From JBDRDD01 sp043821115 (GTDB lineage: Bacteria; CAYTYR01; UBA6262; DAOVJB01): a DNA stretch of 64,000 nt. The stretch is taken from NCBI GenBank assembly GCA_043821115.1, contig JBDRDD010000020.1:1-64000 (forward strand), written 5' to 3'. The notes beneath the pieces are model-generated. The model ran no database searches. It was not told the DNA's origin and saw nothing but the letters and a program-made list of their open reading frames with translations. A program made the position numbers and the translations under genes. Below, piece by piece: positions 43,379-51,258 of the stretch (the stretch's first letter is position 1; each line of letters begins with the position of its first letter).

Positions 43379-43461
43379 CGATAAGGGCAAACCTCGAGTA
43401 ATCGAGGGACGCAAAGCCGACAGGTCCACCTGAGGTGGACGGCTGGGTTGCCGAAGTATCG
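43379..43461 (+). promoter_or_regulatory. Cyclic-di-GMP class I (GEMM-I) riboswitch aptamer
   Basis: The conserved core elements are present in order: GGGCAAACC (43385-43393), GGGACGCAAAGCC (43406-43418), an A-GG segment, and GGGTTGCCGAAG (43445-43456). The closing stem is CGATA (43379-43383) with TATCG (43457-43461). The first arm is CCTCGA (43392-43397) with TCGAGG (43402-43407) and a GTAA loop, a GNRA tetraloop as expected for docking. The second arm is GTCCACC (43424-43430) with GGTGGAC (43434-43440). The layout parallels the well-studied Vc2 aptamer. It precedes a terminator and the 2158-residue surface protein gene. Confidence 0.94.
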
Positions 43462-43483
43462 CGGGATAGTTGCAGGGCACTAG

Positions 43484-43523
43484 ACCGGGGTTTGCCAAAA
43501 TATGAGCGAATCTCGGTATTTTT
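43484..43523 (+). terminator. Rho-independent terminator of the c-di-GMP riboswitch
   Basis: The 12-base arm at 43484-43495 (ACCGGGGTTTGC) pairs completely with 43506-43517 (GCGAATCTCGGT), counting three G-U pairs, over a 10-base loop. ATTTTT follows at 43518-43523. The segment 43486-43496 can instead pair with aptamer bases 43386-43396 over 11 bp, so an antiterminator excludes both aptamer and terminator. Confidence 0.88.
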
Positions 43524-43557
43524 ATGTACCAAACAGGGGTCGGGAATGAAAAAAGTG

Positions 43558-43586
43558 TTGACAAAAAGTGACGATGGGTCTATTAT
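43558..43586 (+). promoter_or_regulatory. Second promoter, downstream of the riboswitch terminator
   Basis: TTGACA (43558-43563), 17-base spacer, TATTAT (43581-43586). It lies about 35 bases after the terminator and ~80 before the start codon, so it could give riboswitch-independent transcripts. Confidence 0.65.
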
Positions 43587-43665
43587 AATATATGGCAATA
43601 ATATATTGTATAATGAGGAGGATTTCAGGAAGGCTAGGAAAAACTTAATAAAAAAGGAGGCAGTT

Positions 43666-46600
43666 ATGAGTAGCAGGATAATGAGAAGTTTTATGCTGTT
43701 AGGATTAATTTGTGTGCTTTCTTTAGGGTTTGCAAGAATGGGAGAGGCGGCCATCTCACTAGTGGAGATAGATGGTGGAGCATCTTCCACTTTAGTTTCC
43801 GGCAAAGATGAGGTCAGCATCCGTGTGGTAAGCGATGACGGGGCAGACATGACATTGATGCTCGACAGAACAGATGCAGGAACTGTCGGTGCATGGGACG
43901 TCGGTGATTATGACCTAGGTCTGCAGACACTTGAGATCGGAGACAATCTGGATGTTATCTGGCACGGCGGAGATGTAGACGGTAATCCAGTTCCGCTGGG
44001 CACATATAACGTGCTTCTGGCACCTACAACGGCTGATCCCCTGGCATGGCCTCCGAGTGAGGCTTCAAACAGGCAGCTTACAATAGAAGTGCTTATATGT
44101 GCACTTACACTGGACAGCGATGGGTTTGATGTTGATAATGATACCATCGAGACCTGGACAACAACCACAGATTTGAAGTATGTCACAACTGCTACTTTGG
44201 AATCACGCAATGCCAGTGAAGACCTGGGGGTCCAGGGTTCACTGTCTTCGATAACGGCGACGAGCGTAACAGGCTCTGCTACGACACATACGATTACTAA
44301 TCCGGGTAGTGATAGTCATGGATATATATTTACCACTAGCGAGGGAACGCTTGCGGTGGCAAGAATAGCCTCTATTAACGACCCTGATAACAGATTGCAT
44401 CTTGAATACCAGACGCTAACATCTATCGGTGGAACCCTTAGCTACAGCGGTTCAAAAACAGGAACTTTCTATATAAGCGCTTATTCAGATCCTGGTTTTG
44501 CCGTTGCGCCAAGTCATACTACATCAATTTCATCTGCCGGTGTGTATACCCTGTTAGTGAGTCCGGGCGTGTGGTATATAAGTGGATTCCTGGATGAGAA
44601 CAGTAATGCAATGTTTGATTACAGCATGGAACTCACCGATTATTATGTAGGATCCGCCGATACCACAAGCGCAGCTGTAACCGGAGTTGATTTTGAGATC
44701 CTGGATTTTGGAGCTCCGTTCACCATTAGGGGTGCTGTAGGGACAGCTACAAATGCAGGTGATAATACTACGTGGGCAGCGGTTGCTGATGCAGTAGTAA
44801 AGATTATGGATACACAGGGAGACTGGAACCCTGATAATGATGTGATGATATCGTCCACAACAACTACCTCAACATTCAGTGCTGGCGGTGTGAATAAGTA
44901 TAATTTTGAAATGGCCGGTCTTGACCTGAATACGACGAGCGGATACCAGTATGAAATTAAGGTGATAGCAACTGGATATGATACAAATTATTCTGATTCA
45001 TTTATCAACCTTACTGACACCAGCTACAGGGTATATCAACATAGTTTTACACTTTTGGAGACGGCACCTACTGTTGCCATAACTAATCTGGCTGCTACTC
45101 CTTCTACTATCAGTCCGGATAATGATGGGACAGCTGATATGTCAGAGATAAGCTTTACCTATACTATTACAGGAGCTACTAATGACTGGCAGAAGGGCGC
45201 ATCATTTAAGGTGATAGTTGATACCAACCAGGATGGCCAGTTTGCGGCATTCAGCCATGATAAGTTTTTCTGGGATGAGAATGGCGGTCCGTATGTATAT
45301 TTGACTACACCCGGGGATGAGAGTACAATTGACCTGGATCTCTCTACATGGTCCTGGTTTGAAGGTGTTGCTGTAGCAGATCGTGGTGATTATAAACTGA
45401 GCTGGGATAAATTCAATTCCCTGCAGCAGAATTATGACTGGTCAAGGGATGAATGGATAAATTCCGCTGATCTGACTAGTGACAGCATTAGCAAGACAAT
45501 AACCTGGGAAGGCCGCGATGCCAACTGGAATGCGGTTCCCAACGGTACTTATAAGGTTAAAGTTATAGTTGACTCGCCTAACTGGCAGCCGGACGACGGT
45601 TATTCATGGCAGAACTACGGGACAGATTGGACAAGTCCTGATACAGGCGATAATCCTTTAACTGTTACGGTCCAGACCGCGGGAATATCCGGTACTGTTA
45701 CTAATACGGCAAGTGCCGGTGTTGCCGGTGTAAGGGTAAACGCGGGGAGCTTTAACAGCTGGGGACAGGCTTACACGAAGGCCGACGGCACATATGAGAT
45801 CTCAGGGCTTGCGGCAGGCAGTTATCACGTCAACACAGAGAGCGGCGCGAGCGGATACCCGAATGCTGAATATCCTAATCAGGTAACAGTGACAGCGGGG
45901 ACTATTACCCCGAATATTAATTTTGAACTACAGACAGGCGGTACTATTTCCGGAACTATCACCATACCGGCTTTTAGCTCGTATACAGACCAGTGGGGTA
46001 CGCATACCAATGCATGGCTTAACGTCAACGCGTGGAGTCCTACAAGCCCGCAGCATGGCTGGGCCGGTTTTAATGTAAATGCTAGTACATCTCCCCAGAC
46101 CATGAACTATCAGCTTCATATGCCTGCCGGGACCTATGATGTGCGCGCGGAGATGGAAGGATTCAGTTCCGCGGTAAGCAGGAGCATAACGGTGGAATCT
46201 GATGCTACCACCGCTCTTAATATTACAATGCTTAAGGCTGGGACTATAAGCGGTACGATTATACTTCCTGCAGGTGCGATTGTCCCAGAGCAGGGTCTCT
46301 TCGTGGATATATCAGCACACAGCACGGACGGACAGTATTTCGGCTGGGGCGGAACGCAGATAATGTCTGGAAACACCAGTGCGCAGTACACGATAAGAAG
46401 CCTTCTGGATGCAACATACACAGTTAAATTCCAGATCTGGGGAGCGTATAAAGCTGGTGAATATGCTGATCCGGTAGAGGTGGCGAGCAGTGCTGATGTA
46501 ACGGGCATCGATCACACTTTTGAAGTAGGAAGCACTATAAGCGGAACAATTACTATTGCTGATGATACGACAAATTATTCAGCGTTCCAGGGAGATGCGA

Positions 46601-49600
46601 GCGATACCATACAGCTGTGGATCAATGCATGGTCACCCACCAGTCATTTTGGTACAGGAGTACAGGCTCAGGTACCAAAGGGTGTGAATCAGTCAGCCGC
46701 ATACACTATTGGTGGATTGGATGATGGCCAAACATATCATGTCGACCTCTGGATGTTCGGGTATGAAATGGATCCTAGACCGCTGCAGGTTACTGTAGCG
46801 GCTGGAGCAGGTGCGATTACAGGCCAGGATATAACATTATCACCTTATGCAGGATCAATCGCCGGGACGGTCACCGGATTCAGTGATTACACGGCTGTCA
46901 GGGTCATCGCGCGTGAACCGTGGTGGGGTGACTGGCAGGTTCCCAAGTTCGCCGATGTTGACGGTAACGGGGCTTTCTCAATTACAGGGCTCGGAACAGG
47001 CGAATATATTCTTACTACAAATGAATACTATGTGAAGCCTTCCACTGATGTGCCTCTTGGAGTGCCTACGGGTGCATATGGCACGGTTACCGAGAGAGTG
47101 CAGCTTGCTAACGGGCAGAGCTATACAGGGTTGGTGCTTGAATTGACAACCGGAGGAGCTATTACCGGGACAATTACAGTGGACAGCGCTACCTATAGTG
47201 TCAATGATCTTGATGGTAAATTCGTAACAGCTGTTCCAATGAGGATGCAGTGGATGGGTTGGGCTGCTCCATACATGGGACCAGTTTCCGTAGACGCAGG
47301 TGTTGCGACTTATGCGATAAGGGGTCTCAGCGAGGATGTATATATTGTATCTCCTCCTATGACGATAAACCAGCCTACAGGCGAATACTGGGGACCTCCT
47401 CCAAAAGACCTGGCAGGAACGAGCCAGACTGTCTCTGTAGGGGGTGGTCAGACAAAGACAAGCATTAATTTTGCTCTCATCGATGGATATAACATAACCG
47501 GAAGTATCCAGAGACCCGCAGGCGGAGAAGAGGAGCAGTTCTTTATAGGTGTGTTCAAGACAGACGGTGGGTGGAGCCAGCTTGCTGAGACACAGGTCAG
47601 GTTCAGCAGTGATCAAAATAATATTAGTGACAGGAGCGCGACATTTACAATACAGCACATAGCTCCCGGGAACTACATGCTGAGGGTATTCCCGTGGAAG
47701 ATGAAATATAAGGAAACAACCAAAGAATTCACGATTGGAAGCGCAAACGTGGATGTAGGGACCATCAAGGTGACCAAGGGGGCTACCATTACCGGAAAAC
47801 TTGTTGATTCTCAGACGGGAGAAGCCGTAACCGGTGATGATAATATAGAGGTGATGTGCGAAGCCCGTCCATGGGTCGAGGGAAGCTGGCGCAGTACATC
47901 TAACGGTGATCCGGACACAATCGCGGATGCCTGGGAGACGGTAAACGACCAGAAGACCGGGAGATTTTATCTCAGGAACCTGCCAGCCGGTACATATATG
48001 GTTCGCATAGTAGCAGGATTCAGCAAGAGAGAAGTAACCAGTTCCAAAAACTATGTAAATATATATAAAGCAGGCATAATAGTTCCTGATTCCACGGAGA
48101 ACGTGGATATAGGGACAATAAAGATGAAGGAAGGTGTAACCATAAGCGGAAATGTCACCGATACCAGCGGAACCCCGCTCGCCAATATAATTATGGCGGC
48201 GTCACCTTCATCTTCACGGGGAGAAAAGTTTTCTTCTCAGATTCAAACAGATAGAAATGGAAATTATACAATAAAAGGAGTTGACCCTGATAAAGGGTTC
48301 TGGGATGTAACTGCTGCAATGCGTCCGTGGTGGGGAGAGGGAATCCGCGTAAGGTACGGGGAACAGACCAAGATCAATATTCCTCCGAGATCCACAGATG
48401 TTGATTTTGAACTCGAATCCGCTACGGCTAATCTGAGCGGACAGGTGCTGGCGGCTTCCGGTGTTGCACTTGCGATACCGTTCCCCGGAGAGAATATGCC
48501 GGTAGCACTCTTGCTTCTGCAGAACAAGAGCCAGGCGCACACTGAACCTATGTCAGGTGTGGAAGCACCGACAAGGCCTGACGGTTCGTTTACGGTCCAG
48601 GGCCTTGTTCCCGGAACATACAAGATACTGGTATATTCCAAGGGTGCATCTACCGCAGTAGTTGATAATGTGATAATAGAAGCAGGAGATAATACCTTGG
48701 ATGACATTCAGCTGGTGCAGGGTGGAGCGGTCTACGGGACAATTAAAGACGACGAAAACCAGAAACTTAATACTACGCAGTTCGAGTTGCCTCTTGCTAT
48801 GAGGACAGACTTCTCCAGCATGGTCTTTGGTACCTTCAACAGCAATTCGATTACCAAGGAAATAGAGAGCTACAGGATAGAGGGATTAGTGCCGGGTGTA
48901 AATTACTACGTGGTGCTCGCAGCGGATGAGGGGTCTGATGTGTTCATATCCACAACGCCTGTATCCGTGTCCTCGGCAACTGCGGAGGTAGAGCATAACG
49001 TGACATACACGGACCTGCCGCCTAACTTCCTTGTAGGTGTATATAAGGACGGGGACGGGATATTCACCGTCAACATCTGGGCTAGTGAAACCCTTAGCGA
49101 GGACCAGGCTTCCGATGTTATTTCTCTTAAAAATGACACGGCGGGAGACGGTGTAAGCGATGGAACGCTGGCCAGCTTTGCGATGGCTGACAACAAGCAG
49201 GATATATCGGCGGTCTATACACCGGCTGCAAGCGATACTTCCTTTGTTGTAACCATTACTGGCCATGATCTGATAGGTCAAGTAGCCACACCGAAGAACT
49301 ATTCGTTCCCGGTGGGTGTTGATTCCTATAACCTTGTCATATTCAATCCTCTGTTGGGTGGAACACTTGAGGTGGGAGAAGGAGATAGTACTAAGATGAA
49401 GGTCCCTGGAGGAGCAATTGAGGATACTGCCAACGTAGAAGGAGCGCTCAGTAAGGTGCAGACGGTGGGAACATCCGTCACTGTCGGCGGGGCTCCTATA
49501 AAGCTGCCTCTGGCTGCATATCCTGCTAACATAGTCCAGGCAGACAAGGCTCCTAAGCCGGCAAGAGGGGACAAGGTAAGCCCATATTACGAGGTGAGTC

Positions 49601-50142
49601 TCGGGACAAGCGAGATTGCAGAAGGCAAGAGCGTTCAGATAACTCTTGGCTATACGGCGGCTTCGGTCTCAGATACCTCGACAATAGATGTCTACTCGTT
49701 TGACGGTACGAAGTGGGTGGCAGAGACTAGCAACAGGGCAGTCAATGAAACTAATAGCACTATATCAGCAGATGTAAACCACACGTCACTGTTTGCTGTG
49801 TTTGAGACAGAGGGAACGGCTCCTACAGTATACACCGGAGATTTCAAGGCATATGTGTATCCGAGCCCGTTTGACCCTGAGACTGACACGACAGCGTACT
49901 TCAGGGTAAAGCTCCCGTCAGCGGACTATGGCACGGGAAACAAGGTCAAGATAAAGATCTACAACATAACAGGTGAGTTAATAAGAGAGCTTAATCAGGA
50001 TATAGACGGAGGAACACAGGATACACTTGACTGGGACGGAAAGAATGCCGGTGGCAACACCGTGGCAAGCGGTGTGTATATATACCGCTTAACTGTAAAT
50101 GATACCGAAAAGCAGATTGAGAAATTTGCGGTGATTAAATAA
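43666..50142 (+). CDS. Giant secreted surface protein with carboxypeptidase-regulatory-like repeats and FlgD-like C-terminus
   Basis: 2158 residues from ATG 43666 (AAGGAGG 5 bases upstream). An earlier in-frame codon lies inside the riboswitch and is rejected. Signal peptide ends ~residue 29 (GEAA). Regions: beta-rich N-terminal part with an FlgD-like unit; a Ca-loop-like 'SPDNDGTADMS' stretch (~485) and second FlgD-like unit ending ~670; eleven ~100-residue carboxypeptidase-regulatory-like repeats (starts near nt 45682, 45939, 46237, 46534, 46849, 47152, 47482, 47782, 48136, 48421, 48721), each opening with 'x-I-S/T-G-T/S-I/V' and a 'G-x-Y-x-V/I' turn; an Ig/ZU5-like segment (~1885-2045); and an FlgD-like C-terminal domain ('VYPSPFDPETDTTAYF', 'VKIKIYNITGELIREL', 'DTLDWDGKNAGGNTVASGVY', ending KFAVIK). 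Probable adhesin or matrix protein; regulation by cyclic-di-GMP fits attachment. Confidence 0.85.
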   Translation: MSSRIMRSFMLLGLICVLSLGFARMGEAAISLVEIDGGASSTLVSGKDEVSIRVVSDDGADMTLMLDRTDAGTVGAWDVGDYDLGLQTLEIGDNLDVIWHGGDVDGNPVPLGTYNVLLAPTTADPLAWPPSEASNRQLTIEVLICALTLDSDGFDVDNDTIETWTTTTDLKYVTTATLESRNASEDLGVQGSLSSITATSVTGSATTHTITNPGSDSHGYIFTTSEGTLAVARIASINDPDNRLHLEYQTLTSIGGTLSYSGSKTGTFYISAYSDPGFAVAPSHTTSISSAGVYTLLVSPGVWYISGFLDENSNAMFDYSMELTDYYVGSADTTSAAVTGVDFEILDFGAPFTIRGAVGTATNAGDNTTWAAVADAVVKIMDTQGDWNPDNDVMISSTTTTSTFSAGGVNKYNFEMAGLDLNTTSGYQYEIKVIATGYDTNYSDSFINLTDTSYRVYQHSFTLLETAPTVAITNLAATPSTISPDNDGTADMSEISFTYTITGATNDWQKGASFKVIVDTNQDGQFAAFSHDKFFWDENGGPYVYLTTPGDESTIDLDLSTWSWFEGVAVADRGDYKLSWDKFNSLQQNYDWSRDEWINSADLTSDSISKTITWEGRDANWNAVPNGTYKVKVIVDSPNWQPDDGYSWQNYGTDWTSPDTGDNPLTVTVQTAGISGTVTNTASAGVAGVRVNAGSFNSWGQAYTKADGTYEISGLAAGSYHVNTESGASGYPNAEYPNQVTVTAGTITPNINFELQTGGTISGTITIPAFSSYTDQWGTHTNAWLNVNAWSPTSPQHGWAGFNVNASTSPQTMNYQLHMPAGTYDVRAEMEGFSSAVSRSITVESDATTALNITMLKAGTISGTIILPAGAIVPEQGLFVDISAHSTDGQYFGWGGTQIMSGNTSAQYTIRSLLDATYTVKFQIWGAYKAGEYADPVEVASSADVTGIDHTFEVGSTISGTITIADDTTNYSAFQGDASDTIQLWINAWSPTSHFGTGVQAQVPKGVNQSAAYTIGGLDDGQTYHVDLWMFGYEMDPRPLQVTVAAGAGAITGQDITLSPYAGSIAGTVTGFSDYTAVRVIAREPWWGDWQVPKFADVDGNGAFSITGLGTGEYILTTNEYYVKPSTDVPLGVPTGAYGTVTERVQLANGQSYTGLVLELTTGGAITGTITVDSATYSVNDLDGKFVTAVPMRMQWMGWAAPYMGPVSVDAGVATYAIRGLSEDVYIVSPPMTINQPTGEYWGPPPKDLAGTSQTVSVGGGQTKTSINFALIDGYNITGSIQRPAGGEEEQFFIGVFKTDGGWSQLAETQVRFSSDQNNISDRSATFTIQHIAPGNYMLRVFPWKMKYKETTKEFTIGSANVDVGTIKVTKGATITGKLVDSQTGEAVTGDDNIEVMCEARPWVEGSWRSTSNGDPDTIADAWETVNDQKTGRFYLRNLPAGTYMVRIVAGFSKREVTSSKNYVNIYKAGIIVPDSTENVDIGTIKMKEGVTISGNVTDTSGTPLANIIMAASPSSSRGEKFSSQIQTDRNGNYTIKGVDPDKGFWDVTAAMRPWWGEGIRVRYGEQTKINIPPRSTDVDFELESATANLSGQVLAASGVALAIPFPGENMPVALLLLQNKSQAHTEPMSGVEAPTRPDGSFTVQGLVPGTYKILVYSKGASTAVVDNVIIEAGDNTLDDIQLVQGGAVYGTIKDDENQKLNTTQFELPLAMRTDFSSMVFGTFNSNSITKEIESYRIEGLVPGVNYYVVLAADEGSDVFISTTPVSVSSATAEVEHNVTYTDLPPNFLVGVYKDGDGIFTVNIWASETLSEDQASDVISLKNDTAGDGVSDGTLASFAMADNKQDISAVYTPAASDTSFVVTITGHDLIGQVATPKNYSFPVGVDSYNLVIFNPLLGGTLEVGEGDSTKMKVPGGAIEDTANVEGALSKVQTVGTSVTVGGAPIKLPLAAYPANIVQADKAPKPARGDKVSPYYEVSLGTSEIAEGKSVQITLGYTAASVSDTSTIDVYSFDGTKWVAETSNRAVNETNSTISADVNHTSLFAVFETEGTAPTVYTGDFKAYVYPSPFDPETDTTAYFRVKLPSADYGTGNKVKIKIYNITGELIRELNQDIDGGTQDTLDWDGKNAGGNTVASGVYIYRLTVNDTEKQIEKFAVIK

Positions 50143-50153
50143 GGAAGGGATTC

Positions 50154-50183
50154 GGAGCTGGCGCGCGCTGGCGTGCCGGCTCC
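50154..50183. other. GC-rich perfect 13-bp hairpin between surface protein and PorV-like gene
   Basis: Bases 50154-50166 pair with 50171-50183 over a 4-base loop (two G-T pairs). It starts 12 bases after the stop codon, and no T tract follows, so it is not a standard terminator. It may stabilise the upstream mRNA or limit read-through into the next gene. Confidence 0.75.
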
Positions 50184-50228
50184 GCCCCAAGCATGATGCA
50201 AAAATTCCAAGAAAAGGAGATGGTAACC

Positions 50229-51164
50229 ATGAAGACAAGATGGGGAATTATGGTGAAAGCAGTTTTGGTGGTAACGCTTGTTGTACTGAGCTACCAGCTC
50301 AGCGAAGCGGCTAACAGTAAAGTGGGCACCACGGGAGCGCAGTTCTTAAAGATAGGCGTGGGTGGCAGGCCCATAGGTATGGGAAGCGCTTACGCGGGGA
50401 TAGCGGACGATGTGAACGCTATTTACTGGAATCCAGGAGGCATAGGCCAGATAAAGGGCACAGAATTTATGGCCATGCATAACATGTGGTTCCAGAGTAT
50501 TAACCATGAGTATATAGGTTTTGCACATAACATCGAGAAGATAGGAACGCTTGGTATAGGGGTGACTTATCTTACGGTGACAGATATAGAGAAGCGTGCG
50601 GGTGATACCGATGCGGCTGATGGTACTTTTGGAGCGACGGACATGGCCGTAGCACTTGCATATGGCAGGGAAGTAAGCAAGAATATCTATGCCGGTATTA
50701 GTGCCAAGTACCTAAGCCAGACACTTGATGATCAGAGCGCCACTGGTTTTGCAGGTGATGTTGGGGTTCTTTGGAAGGCCACTGATAAAATGGGCCTGGG
50801 GCTTGCGGTACAGAACCTGGGAACAGAGATGAAATTCATAAACAGCGGGGATCCCCTGCCTATGAATATAAAAGCGGGAGTGGGATATAAGTTCATCAAG
50901 GGATTGACAGTAGGCCTTGATGTCAACTTGCCCAATGACAATGATGTAAGTGTGGCAACAGGAGTGGAATACGAGATACAGATGGGTGATAGTTTCGTAC
51001 TTTCGCCAAGAGCAGGATACAAGACAGGAACGGATCTTGGATCTATCAGCGGGCTCGGAGCAGGATTCGGATTCAGGTTGAACCAGCTAGGGTTGGATTT
51101 TGCCTATGTACCGTGCGGTGACCTTGGAAATTCTTACAGGGTATCGCTCTCAGGTCAATTCTAA
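50229..51164 (+). CDS. PorV/PorQ-family outer membrane barrel protein
   Basis: 311 residues from ATG 50229 (AAAAGGAG 8 bases upstream; the earlier ATG 50193 precedes it). Signal peptide ends ~residue 28 (SEAA). The mature start 'GTTGAQFLKIGVGGRPIGMGSAYAGIADD' (in two parts) and 'IYWNPGGIGQI' are the PorV/PorQ signature. About fourteen amphipathic strands follow, with 'LGLAVQNLG' and a terminal aromatic SLSGQF. Simple barrel with no TPR region, unlike the 32442-33914 relative. Paired with a cargo-like protein upstream; probably a sorting or anchoring partner. Confidence 0.87.
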   Translation: MKTRWGIMVKAVLVVTLVVLSYQLSEAANSKVGTTGAQFLKIGVGGRPIGMGSAYAGIADDVNAIYWNPGGIGQIKGTEFMAMHNMWFQSINHEYIGFAHNIEKIGTLGIGVTYLTVTDIEKRAGDTDAADGTFGATDMAVALAYGREVSKNIYAGISAKYLSQTLDDQSATGFAGDVGVLWKATDKMGLGLAVQNLGTEMKFINSGDPLPMNIKAGVGYKFIKGLTVGLDVNLPNDNDVSVATGVEYEIQMGDSFVLSPRAGYKTGTDLGSISGLGAGFGFRLNQLGLDFAYVPCGDLGNSYRVSLSGQF

Positions 51165-51195
51165 CTCTTTTTTAAGATATACCCCATCTTGATAA

Positions 51196-51232
51196 AAAAG
51201 CCGCTTAAGTCTTAAAAACTTAGGCGGCTTTT
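51196..51232. terminator. Bidirectional terminator between convergent genes
   Basis: AAAAGCCGCTTAAGT (51196-51210) pairs with ACTTAGGCGGCTTTT (51218-51232), with one G-T. It has A and T runs on both sides, so it can serve the + strand barrel gene and the - strand pbpA gene. Confidence 0.88.
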
Positions 51233-51258
51233 ATTTTATCTTGAGAGTCCCTGTTTTT

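Noticed and set aside
43435..43665. Upstream extension of the giant surface protein's reading frame
   Set aside because: The frame is open, but it runs through the riboswitch aptamer and terminator. The ATG at 43666 has AAGGAGG and starts a normal signal peptide.
26026..51164. A complete type IX secretion system
   Set aside because: Only PorV/PorQ-like barrels and sorting-like tails are seen. None of the core translocon or motor genes lie in this window.
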